Below, piece after piece: positions 44,273-54,615 of a DNA stretch of 64,000 nt (position 1 is its first letter; each line of letters begins with the position of its first letter). This DNA is from Heliopora coerulea (Eukaryota > Cnidaria > Anthozoa > Scleralcyonacea > Helioporidae): contig JASJOG010000047.1 in assembly GCA_030142905.1 (NCBI GenBank), positions 1,135,001-1,199,000 on the forward strand. Direction: 5' to 3'. A model generated the notes under the pieces. That model worked only from the letters and a program-made list of their open reading frames with translations. It did no database searches and had not been told where the DNA came from. The translations under genes were made by a program, and so were the position numbers.

Positions 44273-44420
44273 CCGGTGTTTGGATTCTGTGATCCAAACA
44301 CGCGGGATGTTGCGAGACTTGAGGAAGGCGTAAAAAAAGACGAGCCGCTAGGCGAGTGTTTTTAGCTTTTCGAAAGTCGAGCAACATCCCATGTGTTAGG
44401 ATCACAGTATCCTAACAAGG
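44273..44420. mobile_element. Palindromic MITE in the gene 2 intron (unit B)
   Basis: Unit B copy of 17,421-17,570. Confidence 0.65.
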
Positions 44421-44956
44421 GAATCTATTTGGTATTTCGTTTATAAAGTAACGAAAGATGAAAAGCAGTTAACTTGACAAACACATTAATGAAGTGAATA
44501 ATTTTCCCAAAAATCATCAACTGCCAATCAGAGACTAGCTTAAGATCGAACCCTTGTCGGCAAAGAGATGCCGCTTCAACCCAGTGACAAAGAGGAAAAA
44601 CAAGCGTGTTTTCTAAACAAATTGAAAGTCCAGCAACATACCAAGTGTTTCAATCACAGTATTGAAACACACAAAAACTGTTACGTGTTTCTTTCATGAA
44701 CTAAATAAGACTGAACTTGCAAAACAAACTTCAGTACACTTTTGAAGGGAAACTTCCTGTGTTTGGATACTCTTATCCAAACACGCGTATAAACCAATCA
44801 GAACTCGCGAACGAGCCACGTTATTTTATAAACAACACTTCGGTCATTCATTAATATTATTAACATATCGTGACCACTGCATAGGCAGCATGCGTACATA
44901 TGTTGAACCAACACCTTAGCTCTCAAGTCTCGGTAGCTAAATAGTTAGAGTTTCTC

Positions 44957-44960
<4 letters not shown>

Positions 44961-44992
<32 letters not shown>
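44961..44992 (+). repeat. (CT)n microsatellite at the LINE 3' end
   Basis: About 15 CT repeats at the junction with gene 2 intron sequence. Confidence 0.9.
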
Positions 44993-44995
<3 letters not shown>

Positions 44996-45170
44996 TTTCT
45001 TTAATGTCTTGTTTAAAAAGATAATTACATAAAATATGTTCAGGGCTCTAATCGAGTAGCCTGAACACCTTTAACCAACGATACTAAATATGTACATGTT
45101 AAAATTCCTAAATTCTAACAGATTTAAAAAGGTTCTTTATACGAATCGAGCCAAATATAACTGCTTTTTG

Positions 45171-45173
<3 letters not shown>

Positions 45174-45214
<41 letters not shown>
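45174..45214 (+). repeat. (CT)n microsatellite inside the LINE
   Basis: About 20 CT repeats, about 15 bases beyond the reverse transcriptase stop codon. Confidence 0.9.
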
Positions 45215-45218
<4 letters not shown>

Positions 45219-45229
45219 GGTATTCTGCC

Positions 45230-45922
45230 TTATGGCAGGTTTGAGTTCTGCCATCCAGACCTATCACAAGCCATTCTTTTCAGGCTGTCGTATGATCTTC
45301 CTTCTTTGATATTGTCTAAGATATCCTTTCTTGGTCTACCTCTACTTCTTTTTCCCAGCAGTCTTCCTTCTATAATTGTCTTTAGAAAGTCATCGTGTCT
45401 AAGAACATGTCCTAACCATCTCGCTTGTCGCTCTTTAATAGTCTTTATCAAAGATCTTTCTTCTGATATTTTCCTCAACACTTCCTCATTTGACACTTTT
45501 TCTGTCCAGCTAATCTTTTCCATTTTTCGCCACATCCACATTTCACAAGCTTCCAGCCTCTTAACATCTGCTGCTTTTAGTGTCCACGTCTCAGAGCCAT
45601 ATAATAGCATGCTCCACACTAACGATTTCACTAATCTCTTTCTCAGTCCACGATTTACTCCTTTGACCTTCAGTATTTTATGTTTATTAAATACCTCTTT
45701 TGCCATTGCTATACGGGTTCTGGTTTCCCATTGGCTAGATCCATCACTTGTCAACATACTACCTAAGTACTTGAATTTATTGACCTGTTCAAGTTGATTT
45801 TCGTTCACCTTGATGTTTAACACCTTATCATTATTCCTTCCGATCATCATTGCTTTTGTTTTTTTCACATTTACCATCATATCATAATTGCCTGTTGTCA
45901 AATGTACTTCTAATGCTATCGA
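45230..45922 (-). pseudogene. LINE reverse transcriptase, C-terminal fragment
   Basis: Open in one frame. Blocks in order: MVNVKKTKAMMIGR, FKYLGSMLTSDG, SMLLYGSETWTLKAA, RLEACEMWMWRKM, ISWTEKVSNEEVL, ARWLGHVLRHDD, GKRSRGRPRKDILDN, ending SGWQNSNLP. This is the familiar region after the reverse transcriptase catalytic core in RTE-type and related LINEs. The YADD catalytic box, the endonuclease and the 5' end are absent, so the copy is inactive although its remaining frame has no stop. Confidence 0.83.
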
Positions 45923-46584
45923 ATGTACTTCTTCCATTTTAGAGGTCGGGTTAGGATTACTGTTAGAGTTACGATCAGAGTTTATGTGTGGGTCAAGATT
46001 TACTTAAATGTCCGATAATTTTGGAATGTCAATTTTACTGACGAACTAGTGCTGACCATCCAAGCAATGCAGTTGCTCGATCCAGTCTGATGCAGAGATC
46101 AGCAATCTCATCGGTCATCTGAATGCGGCGGATTCAATCATCGTTCAGAGCTTAGAATGCGTTTTTTGAGCGTATGAACTTGACGAGTGTCTACGTATCA
46201 TCTGGTTATTTATTTGTGGATATTTTTTTTTCATGTGAGAAGTACAGCTTCATTCAGCTAAACAAGAACGTAAGTCGTTGGAAGAGTTTCAACTCCAACT
46301 GAAATTTTAAAGGCTCATCAACAGCAGGATTAGTTTTAAGGAATTTCTTCTCGAGTAGTGATGATATTTCAGCACTAAACAAACACGGTAACAGAAGATC
46401 AATTACTGGATACGTAATATATTTTAATATTAAATATCCTTTTCACTATATTATACAGTTATATAAATAAAATAACAATTTAATTACAGCGTAGTTTCTC
46501 ACACTTTATCGGTTAACTTTTGATCACATGATTCCTTTTTATATAAAACCTTGTCTAGTTACAATTTCTATTTCAGAACACGTT

Positions 46585-46690
46585 TCCTTCTCTGACGAAG
46601 GGTCTTTGCTCGAAACGTTGGAATTCTTTGAGATCAGTCACGGCAGTTACCAACCTTTAAACTTTTTATTAAAATATTGGGTTGGATGCT
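46585..46690 (+). mobile_element. Penelope-type 3' relic with a CTGACGA...CGAAACG motif (unit B)
   Basis: Unit B copy of 18,820-18,925. The bases between the two boxes differ (gggtctttgct against gggcttttcct), while both boxes are conserved. Confidence 0.4.
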
Positions 46691-46851
46691 TATTCAAATT
46701 TTTACGGTACATGAGGCTTTTATATTTTTTTTTGTATACGTTAGCGGCTTGAATTTGCACATTAAAATGAAACCTACGGTCCTCTAGAAATTGGTTTAAA
46801 CACCAGTTGTGGTATTATCACATCAACTCTGATCTGCATTTCTTTATATAG

Positions 46852-47615
46852 GTATTGAACACTATGCTTTGCTGTGTAAGTTTTTTTCGCTCATCGTTTT
46901 CGCTGGCTATGATCTAAAATGCTTCGTGTGTGAAAAAGCCTCCATCTTGAATTGCTCCCAAGAATTCTTTGCCTCCAATCTCGCACATTGCCTTGGATCA
47001 TGGCTTGGATGATGTGCTCAGTCTCTTTCTCAGCAATTCTTATCTTCATCCTTTGTTGGAATTCCAAGGAGCAAAAATACTGTGGCTTCAAGAAATGCTT
47101 CGAAAGACTGCGCTTAAGCAGCCCCTTCTGGTCAATGAATTTGTTGTCCTGAATGAAATTTTGTCCTTTTTCTTGGCACATTCTGGCAGGAATGGAATTG
47201 GGACGGGAATGTCTTTTGCAATTTTGTTCTGGTTGCTGGCTACTCTACTTGTTGCCGACTGCTTAATTACCTATACCTTGTGAAGATGCCAAGCAGAAAT
47301 GACGGAAACTGGCGTGCTGGGTGCTGTTTTGTGGTGTATTGCTTCACACTGTTCATGTGTTGCATTGAAAATGGCTACATGGCTTTAGTAATTGAGCTTC
47401 AGCCTGTACTAAGTCTCCCACTTACTCAGCACAATGCTTTAGCTGCAATACTTCTTGCGATAAGAGTCGCATTTAGTGGTCGCTTAGTTTTGTTCTTTTG
47501 GAACAAAATATTTCACGGAGACATGGATTTATTCTCGGAATCCAGAGTCCATTTGCTGGAAGAAATGGAAAAAAAGACAGGGTCAGCAGCATACCAAGGA
47601 AGTTATCTGGGATGA
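46852..47615 (+). pseudogene. Gene 2 (unit B) exon 2, broken
   Basis: Same paralogue as 19,096-19,858. It shares the internal frameshifts with A but keeps LVLFFWNKIFHGDMDLFSE intact at its 3' end. It has its own extra two-base shift just after the start ('tgctgtgtaag' against 'tgttgtaag' in A). The final frame (from 47,280) is open for 111 codons, but the exon as a whole cannot encode the gene 1-like protein. Confidence 0.78.
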
Positions 47616-47681
47616 ATTACTGGAGTTAGAATGCTGAGACGACAAATACCAGAAGGACTGAAACCAGAAGATTTAGAGGCC

Positions 47682-47968
47682 GATTGCATGGAGACTTTCA
47701 TCCCGGCTTTCCAATAATATACTTGAAAAACGGAGCTTGCGATTACATGAAGAAAGTTTAAGTCCGGGCTGAAGTTTCAGCCCGGTTTCAGCTACCTAAG
47801 CTGAAAAATTCCATGTAATCGCATGAAAAAATTTCAGTCTTGGATGAAAAGATGATTGACACATGTGGGAAGACGCAAATTGCCCAAACAACATGGGCTA
47901 TCGAGAAGTCCCTGCTTGGGTTCACTTCCGACTTTCAGTTTCAGCCCGGGCTGAAATAGCTCATGTAT
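47682..47968. mobile_element. MITE-like element with cagcccgggctga ends (unit B)
   Basis: Unit B copy of 19,925-20,229, with a small deletion near its left end. Confidence 0.5.
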
Positions 47969-48351
47969 CTGGGGCTTTTTTCAATCAGGTCTACCTGGTT
48001 GAAGTTTTCCAATGAAATCAGCCCCTTAGAAAAGGCCAGGAAAAGACTCGAAGGGCTATGAATTGAACAATCACAGGGAGAAGGCAGCTATGAAGAGCGA
48101 GCACAATACTCCACGCATTGTTTAATATTGTTGCACACCAATATAACTATTTTCAATAGGTGATTTCAGATTGCTTAAGGTTTATGTAAACAACGTACAG
48201 TAATAATTATAATCACAATCTTGAGCATAATCACAATCAGTCATAATCAAAATAATAATATCAACCATTATCTCAACTAACCAAAACAAAAAACGAATTT
48301 TGTAATTAGGATGAAATGATCAAGATTTAACTTTAAAATGATTTTATTTTA

Positions 48352-48495
48352 CTATAAAATGATCAAGATTTTACTTTTTAAAAAACTTTGATCTTCAACG
48401 TTTCGGGGCACAGTCCCTTTGTCAAGTTTCGGGCTGAACCACGAAACGTTGAAGATTGAGGTTTTTTAAAAAGTTAAGTCTTGATCATTTTATAG
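48352..48495. repeat. ~144-bp palindrome (unit B)
   Basis: Unit B copy of 20,614-20,757. The arms remain paired; the centre is slightly shorter. Confidence 0.7.
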
Positions 48496-48818
48496 ATGTT
48501 TTTTAACTTTGCTGAAGGAAGGTTTGTTGATCTGTTTGTATACATAAGTACGTTTGACTTCCCAAAGAGTACACTTCTTTATTGCCTCTCTCACTATTGA
48601 TATATCGACCGTGTCAAACTGGTCCAACGATATTGTGAAAAAATCCTTGCGAAAAAAATATGATTTTCCAATCTAGTGCGAATATCTACTAAGAGTTGTT
48701 CGAAGCAGTGTGTGTGACTCGTTACTTTTTTGGTAGCTAAAGTAAGTCGTGTGTAATTCGTAAGTGGAAGAATTAAAAAGTCTGTTTTGGATGAGTGGCG
48801 TGTCAAGGGCTTTGACGA

Positions 48819-48849
48819 TGTGTGTGTGTGTGTGTGTGTGGGGGGGGGG
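48819..48849. repeat. (TG)n followed by (G)n run
   Basis: About ten TG repeats and nine or ten G. Unit A has a short G-rich stretch here instead. Confidence 0.85.
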
Positions 48850-49550
48850 AGGATGGAGGACTTGATATCAAGGTGGGAGCACCAAATTACCTTTACAATA
48901 TTTATTTTATCTATTTACCTGGACACTTAAACAAAGTCTGTACAAAATTCTGGTATTGATTGGAACTCATAGTCACCGTATTTTTTTCTTGTTTTTTTCC
49001 GCTTGGCAAATAAGGTAGAGAGACTTTTTTGGGCGTATGCAGCCCTAACATCCCCTTTACACACCTTGTCTCTTTTGAATGGAACAAAAATTTTTGTCAA
49101 AACTTCTCAAGGTTACACGAACCTAAACGATCCACGATATTGATTGGTATGGCCTTCAAATGATATATTAATTTCAAATACTACGACATCAACTTTAAAT
49201 CCCATTTGCTTGTAGCATGAAACAGGTTCGATCATTTGTCCTGAAGAAAAAGATGAAGATTAGTGTAATTTGGTTTTGGCTTTAGGGATAAGAAGATCCT
49301 TTAATCCCCACGTAGGTGTACCCCAGAGTCAGACAAAATTTTGAATTTACTGCGACAACCTCATATCTATCGGTACGTGTCTGTTGAGGATCCTTAGGAA
49401 CGTTATGCGTTTCTCAAGGACAACTGGAATGGGGAACTATTCTGGCACAGTTGGTCAGGTTTAAACTAGTTCAATGGTTTAAACAAACATGTACACTCGC
49501 CAGCGTCAAGCAACTAGACTGGCAAACTACATATTTTCGAGACTAACGTG

Positions 49551-49900
49551 ATGTTCACTGTTAGAATTGTTGATGCAGACTTTTGTGTGACAAAGCCTGT
49601 TGCTGGACTGGATATTTTGTATTCTGAGTTTCGTGAGTCAAATGTCAGCCGTGTGCCAGTTGTACGGATATTTGGCTCGACCCTTGGAAAAACTATGAGG
49701 AAAAACCTGGTGAACATGAAGACTTGTCTTCATGTTTACCAAGTTTTTCCTTATATTTTTGTTCCTTACGATGGGACACAGCCCAGCGACAAATACCTGA
49801 AGCAGTTTACCACGAGTGTTGACTTTGCCATTCAAGTGGCATTGGGGAAGGCCTCATCGTCGACTCATTATGTTTATGATACTAGTATTGTAAAACGAAT
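49551..49900 (+). CDS. REV3L exon 1 (unit B)
   Basis: 116 codons plus two bases, ending at the donor gtgagt. Starts MFTVRIVDADFCVTKPVAGL, continues VPVVRIFGST, TCLHVYQVFPYIFVPYDG, DKYLKQFTTSVDFAIQVALG, and ends TSIVKR before the split codon. This is the conserved N-terminus of the DNA polymerase zeta catalytic subunit, which with REV7 extends primers past lesions in the nucleus. The ATG at 49,551 fits REV3 starts (MFSVRIV type). An in-frame 24-base expansion replaces the usual PSGQK with LGKTMRKNLVNMK and looks like a snap-back copy. The exon is open, but catalytic exons are absent before unit C, so a full enzyme cannot be made from this copy. Confidence 0.85.
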
Positions 49901-51113
49901 GTGAGTATTTCGAATAGTTTTCTTATTACTTCGTAGAATTCGTTTTACGGTAAGTCAATTTTCGAGTGTCAAAATCATGAATTTACTTGCACTTATTCCA
50001 GATTACATGTCATGTTATCTAGCATGCATCGTAATATAATAAAAGCAGTCTCAGATAGGAACACCTTAAAAACAGGTGAAAAGCACAATGTGCAGAAATG
50101 AGTGAATTCAGTGAGTAAAGCAAACGTTCTGTATCCAGTGTTTTGATATGCATTCATACCATGTCCTGATAACTCATTATCGAGAAAATCCAAGCGTGAT
50201 TCATTGTGTAAGCACAGTGGTGTAGGAAGCAGGGGGCCCACTGGGGCTGAAGCCCTTCCAACATTTTGTTTAAGGGTGCTGCAATATTGTTTGGCCGCTC
50301 TTAAAAAAGATTTGGAAACACTATGCAAAGTGTCTTCCAACTTTTTCCATCACATGTACTTCCATTTCAAAAGTAAAATATTATTATAATAAATAATTAA
50401 AATATCTGTATGATTAAAAATGAATGTACTGCACACATTTAAATGGTGGTTGATACTTTATTATAATTTAGAGTTGCATGAAGATGCTGCTAAAAATCTG
50501 GATTAATGTATAGTCACCTTTAGTATCCTCCATAATGGTTAAACAAGCTATGGCATTTTATAATTGCATTTAATCTTTTAATTTATACATTAATAATTTA
50601 CCAAAACATTCCTTTCTCCTGAACACAACATGTGCTTTTCCATAGATTTAAAACTGTAAGTATTGCCCCAGTATTGTCAAAAATATAGGCGATGAAAACA
50701 TTTACATAAAAATACCCACCCTGAGCTAAAATTTTGTTCCCAGTCCCCGTAGTTTCAACTAGTTTCCTGTGCCACTGTGTAAACAACTGAAACAAAATTT
50801 AATGGATTGCATGTGCTTACAAAATGTTTTCAGCAAACTTCCTGAATGAATGTTCATAAAAGTGTATCCTTTGACAAGTATGATGCAAAAAAGTAATAGT
50901 GACTGTAGACATTCAGATATTATGGTTATTTGGGGGTGTATTTTTCCTCTCTCCAACAAATTAGTGGAACAAACCATTTGTTTTGAAAATTTGTCTAGAG
51001 TGGAACTGCTCCCATAAAAGCCTTGACAATATTATTATTTAAAATCAAGTGAATATAAATGGAACAGATTAAATGTAATGTCCTTTTAACCTTCTGACTT
51101 ATTTGCACTGCAG
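49901..51113. other. REV3L intron 1 (unit B)
   Basis: AT-rich intron, collinear with 22,086-23,279. Nothing else recognised. Confidence 0.75.
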
Positions 51114-51188
51114 ACCTTTCTATGATTATCATGAGGAGGAGCAAGAATTTATTAAGATTCAGTTTTACAACCCAAGAATTGTGGCCAG
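51114..51188 (+). CDS. REV3L exon 2 (unit B)
   Basis: 75 bases between ctgcag and gtaata, phase 2 on both sides. Reads PFYDYHEEEQEFIKIQFYNP, then RIVA, matching the conserved 'PFYGYH...KIYLYNP' block of REV3L. Intact, unlike A. Confidence 0.83.
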
Positions 51189-52687
51189 GTAATACACCCT
51201 AAATCATTAATTCACTTGTGCTAGTCATTGCTTTTTTAATTAATGTTTACTGTAAAAAGCATTGTTTTGTCTTCTCCACAATTGAGATGCATTGACTTTG
51301 TTACAGTTAGGGCAGGTCTAGATCTACTATATCATTTGCTGGTATCATGAGGATGTGTGGTCCATGTACCGTGTGGCTCCTGCTCACCTAAAATTTGTTG
51401 CCAGTGACTCAAGGGCATCAATCCACAATTTTACTAGTGACCCCTTAGAGCTAAATTACCCATGTAGACAGCAGGGATGTAGTTGATAGGAATGTGACAC
51501 CCCTAATATCTGTAATAAAACAGAAATTTCAGGCAAAAATAGAAGGCTGGAACAGTAAGTTTTGGGCAAAATTTGGTTACCATACTTAAAGTTGGTCAAT
51601 ATCTCTTCTGGTGACTGGTTTATATTTAATTTACTTAATAAGACTAACAAAGTAGGGCTACTCCATACATAGCCTGGATGCAGGTCAGATGAAATTTGGA
51701 GTAACTCATCCCTTAGGATCATTCATCCCTGTGGCACTGGCACCCTGAGAGTGGAAAACATTCCTCCTTGATATTTAGTCAAGTTTGAAAAATGACTGGC
51801 CAGATGTTACGATAAATTCTCACTAATGAAAACATCCATAGCAACATCAGGGAAAGAATATAACTGGAAAATGGAAAGCATTCCACTATTATACATGTAC
51901 ATTATTAGAGTAAATCATCCTCATCATTAGTACCCAGTTTCACTAACTATTGTACTGTACATGGTGTTTATATGCAGCAATGCAGTGGCAGACCTGGGAT
52001 TTGTGAAAAAAGGAGGCCCATACTAAGAGTCTAGCAAGGTTTTGAGATGGCTTTGTTGATAGTCATGGCAGAATGTAATGTTTGGTAGGGAGTAGGTTTC
52101 CCTCCTGAGAAGTTTCCTTATACTGTTTATCATCACAACCTATGGTTCTAAATTATATATTTGAACATGATGACACAGAATGTGGCTGTATGCTACAAAG
52201 TTTACAGTTTGAAGGATGAATGACAAAGATGTAAAATTGACAATTTGGTTATCTTAATGCAGTAGGATCTGCAACTTTGTGTTCATATCTTTGTGGAAGC
52301 ATCTAGGTGGGATGTTTGCCATATGAAAGACTTTATTTAAAAATAAATCTCATCACAAAATACAGGCTCTACCATATAGAACAAAGACAGTTCCCTGTTG
52401 AGTTATCCCAAGCATTTTCATGACCTAAATATTAAAGATCTATGGCATTTTTAACACCTCAAAAGGGAAGTCCAGGCCCCTCAGGCACATCCCCTGGGTC
52501 TACCACTGACAATATTGTGGATTGGGCCATTGTTGGAAAATTGGTTCAAGAACAGTTGGACTTTTAGCAACAGTACTGCGAGCAAATGCGAGATTACATG
52601 AATCTGGGAGCTAAACAAGTTCAAATTTGAATATTTACTTCAAGTCTGTAATCGTAGTGAAAATGCTGTACTGTATTTCTTTGCTAG
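51189..52687. other. REV3L intron 2 (unit B)
   Basis: No gene or element recognised. Carries the empty site for the 45-bp insertion of A. Confidence 0.7.
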
Positions 52688-52769
52688 AGTTGTGGAGTTG
52701 CTTCAGAATGGAGGCATTCTCAACAAGGTTTTCCAGCCATACGAATCCCACATTCCATTCATTTTGCAG
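52688..52769 (+). CDS. REV3L exon 3 (unit B)
   Basis: 82 bases between ttgctag and gtaaac. Reads VVELLQNGGILNKVFQPYES, then HIPFILQ, the conserved block ahead of 'DYNLYGMN'. Ends in phase 0. Confidence 0.83.
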
Positions 52770-53835
52770 GTAAACAAAACCCAGTGCTGTACTTATGTGG
52801 TAATTCCCCCAGGGCAAGCTCTGTTGAAGGTGCCCCCTCACACCTTTCTAACACACCCCAAGCTCCTCATATTATAATAATAGTATATATATACCAGTAA
52901 TACCGGTGTATAACTATACAAGGCGCTTCTGTAGAGAGAAGTGTTTTTTATTTCTCAAAATGCAATTGGAAGATTAAAACAGGGACCTCTGAGCCTTGAC
53001 AGGTTCAAAGTTGTCAATTAATGATGAGAAATCCAGACATTGATTTAACGTTTTTTGAGTTTGAAAACTACACCTTTTCCTGTTCATTACCAGAAAATAT
53101 ACTATCATTAACGACAACATCAAACTCATTAATGCAAAAATACATTCATTTTATTCAATCGACATTCACTAGCGTAGATACGCAACCATTTGTATCAAAG
53201 GGCATCCTGTAGCGCTAACAGACGACTATTAACATCATTCTACTATATATTAGGAATAATAAAATTTCAATTGTGCAAGATAAATATTTTGCCTAATTGA
53301 TATTTTATTATCCCTAATGTACAGTAGAATGATGTTAATGGTCGTCTGTTGGTGCAATAAAATGCCCTTCGATGCAAATGCTTGCGTGTCTATGCGAGTG
53401 AAAGTCGATTGATTAAAATGAATGTATTTTTGCGTTAATAAGTCTAAGGTAGGCGTTAGTGATAGTATATTTTCTGGTAATGAACAGCTGAAGGTGTAGT
53501 TTTGAATGTTGAAAAAACGATCAAAAAAGTCAAATATTTATTTCTGAGAATGTCGCCCCATTAAAATTTTGTGCCCGGGGCAAGCACCCCAATGGGCCCC
53601 CTCTTGGCATGGCACTAACGCAACCAGTCAATATATCTTCACATTTTCATGTGCATAGTTGACCATGTCTAAAACATCAGATTTTAACTAATAACCTGTC
53701 ACGAATGACTACAGATCCAGACAGTAAAGACTTCTGGCAACTTGGGGTCGATGAATTAACTTATTTTAAACATTTGGCTGCATCCTGAAAATCTAATAGA
53801 TTGTGCTACAATGTGTTACATGTCTCTTTTTATAG
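52770..53835. other. REV3L intron 3 (unit B)
   Basis: Contains the foldback element (53,041-53,526). Confidence 0.7.
53041..53526. repeat. Foldback palindrome (unit B)
   Basis: Arms of about 240 bp pair along their length: 'tgatttaacgttttttgagt' at the left against 'gaaaaaacgatcaaa' at the right, and 'cgaccattaacatcattcta'-type text against its complement near the centre (~53,280). Non-coding; it would form a very long hairpin. Confidence 0.75.
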
Positions 53836-53914
53836 TTTCTCATTGACTTCAACTTGTATGGAATGAATTTGCTTCATGAAGGAAAGGTAAAATTTAGAGG
53901 ATGGGCAAGTTCAG
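53836..53914 (+). CDS. REV3L exon 4 (unit B)
   Basis: 79 bases between ctttttatag and gttagt. Reads FLIDFNLYGMNLLHEGKVKF, then RGWASS. Conserved REV3 block. This is the last exon of certain identity in the unit; the polymerase and exonuclease regions are absent, so the locus is a 5' gene fragment amplified by the duplication. Confidence 0.83.
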
Positions 53915-54102
53915 GTTAGTTCCTTATTAGTATTATCGTATCAAAAACTTGTTCCCGCATAAATTTCTAAACTTTCATGAACATGGATAGTGGACATGGA
54001 TATCAATACGTCGTAAGGTCTAGAGTGTTTTTCTGACTTAAGATACCACACAACAGGAAACATTCAATTTGACGTTCGCAATGATCAGGATACAAGTGCC
54101 GA

Positions 54103-54200
54103 TGTCACAGGAAATTTGTCCCCCCTATAATTTGTCCCCCCCGGGCCAAATTTCCTAGGAAATTTGGCCCGCTCTTCGGAAATTTGTCCCCCCTAATTTG
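54103..54200 (+). repeat. Ginger left terminal inverted repeat
   Basis: About 95 bp containing three aaatttgtcccccc-type motifs and an internal palindrome ccaaatttcctaggaaattt. Confidence 0.85.
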
Positions 54201-54615
54201 TATACCCAGAGATTATCAAGCCATTCCAGTAGGTAAGCTTGTGAAGCTTCTTGTTGTTGCTAAAGGTGTTTAGAACATGTAATTGAATATATGCTGCTCA
54301 TACATTATGCGGAAATAAAATTTAAAAAAAGTTTTTGCTGTTTTAAAAACATGTTGGCTCGAGGGGTAGAAGTTATAGCGGCTTTTTATAAACTTTTTCA
54401 ATAATCGATGACTCATCCGAAAGCTGTCCGCAACCATGCATATTATAAAATTTCTAACCGTAGCTAATGATGCACACAACAAAAAGCTGCCAAAAGCGCA
54501 ATGGTTTGACGCAATTTCAACGACTCACAAACGTGGGATGACAAGCCAGCTTCTCAATATAAAGCCAAGCTGCAAAACTTTTTGCCATTGTTGCAAACAT
54601 TTCAAGAAGAATAAC

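Larger units (their letters stand above)
44961..45922 (-). mobile_element. 5'-truncated LINE (RTE-like) with (CT)n ends
   Basis: Present only in B. The element lies on the minus strand, so its 3' end is the (CT)n run at 44,961-44,992 (an AG tail on its own strand). A second (CT)n lies at 45,174-45,214, just after the coding end. About 95 bases present in A at 18,100-18,190 are missing, so insertion was accompanied by a target deletion. Confidence 0.78.
43396..46851. other. Gene 2 intron (unit B)
   Basis: Same content as 16,544-19,095, plus a LINE fragment (about 44,961-45,922) that replaced about 95 bases of the ancestral sequence. Confidence 0.55.
47616..49550. other. Between gene 2 and REV3L (unit B)
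   Basis: Equivalent of 19,859-21,793. It carries the same MITE and palindrome and a (TG)n-(G)n run at 48,819-48,849 that A lacks. Confidence 0.5.
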
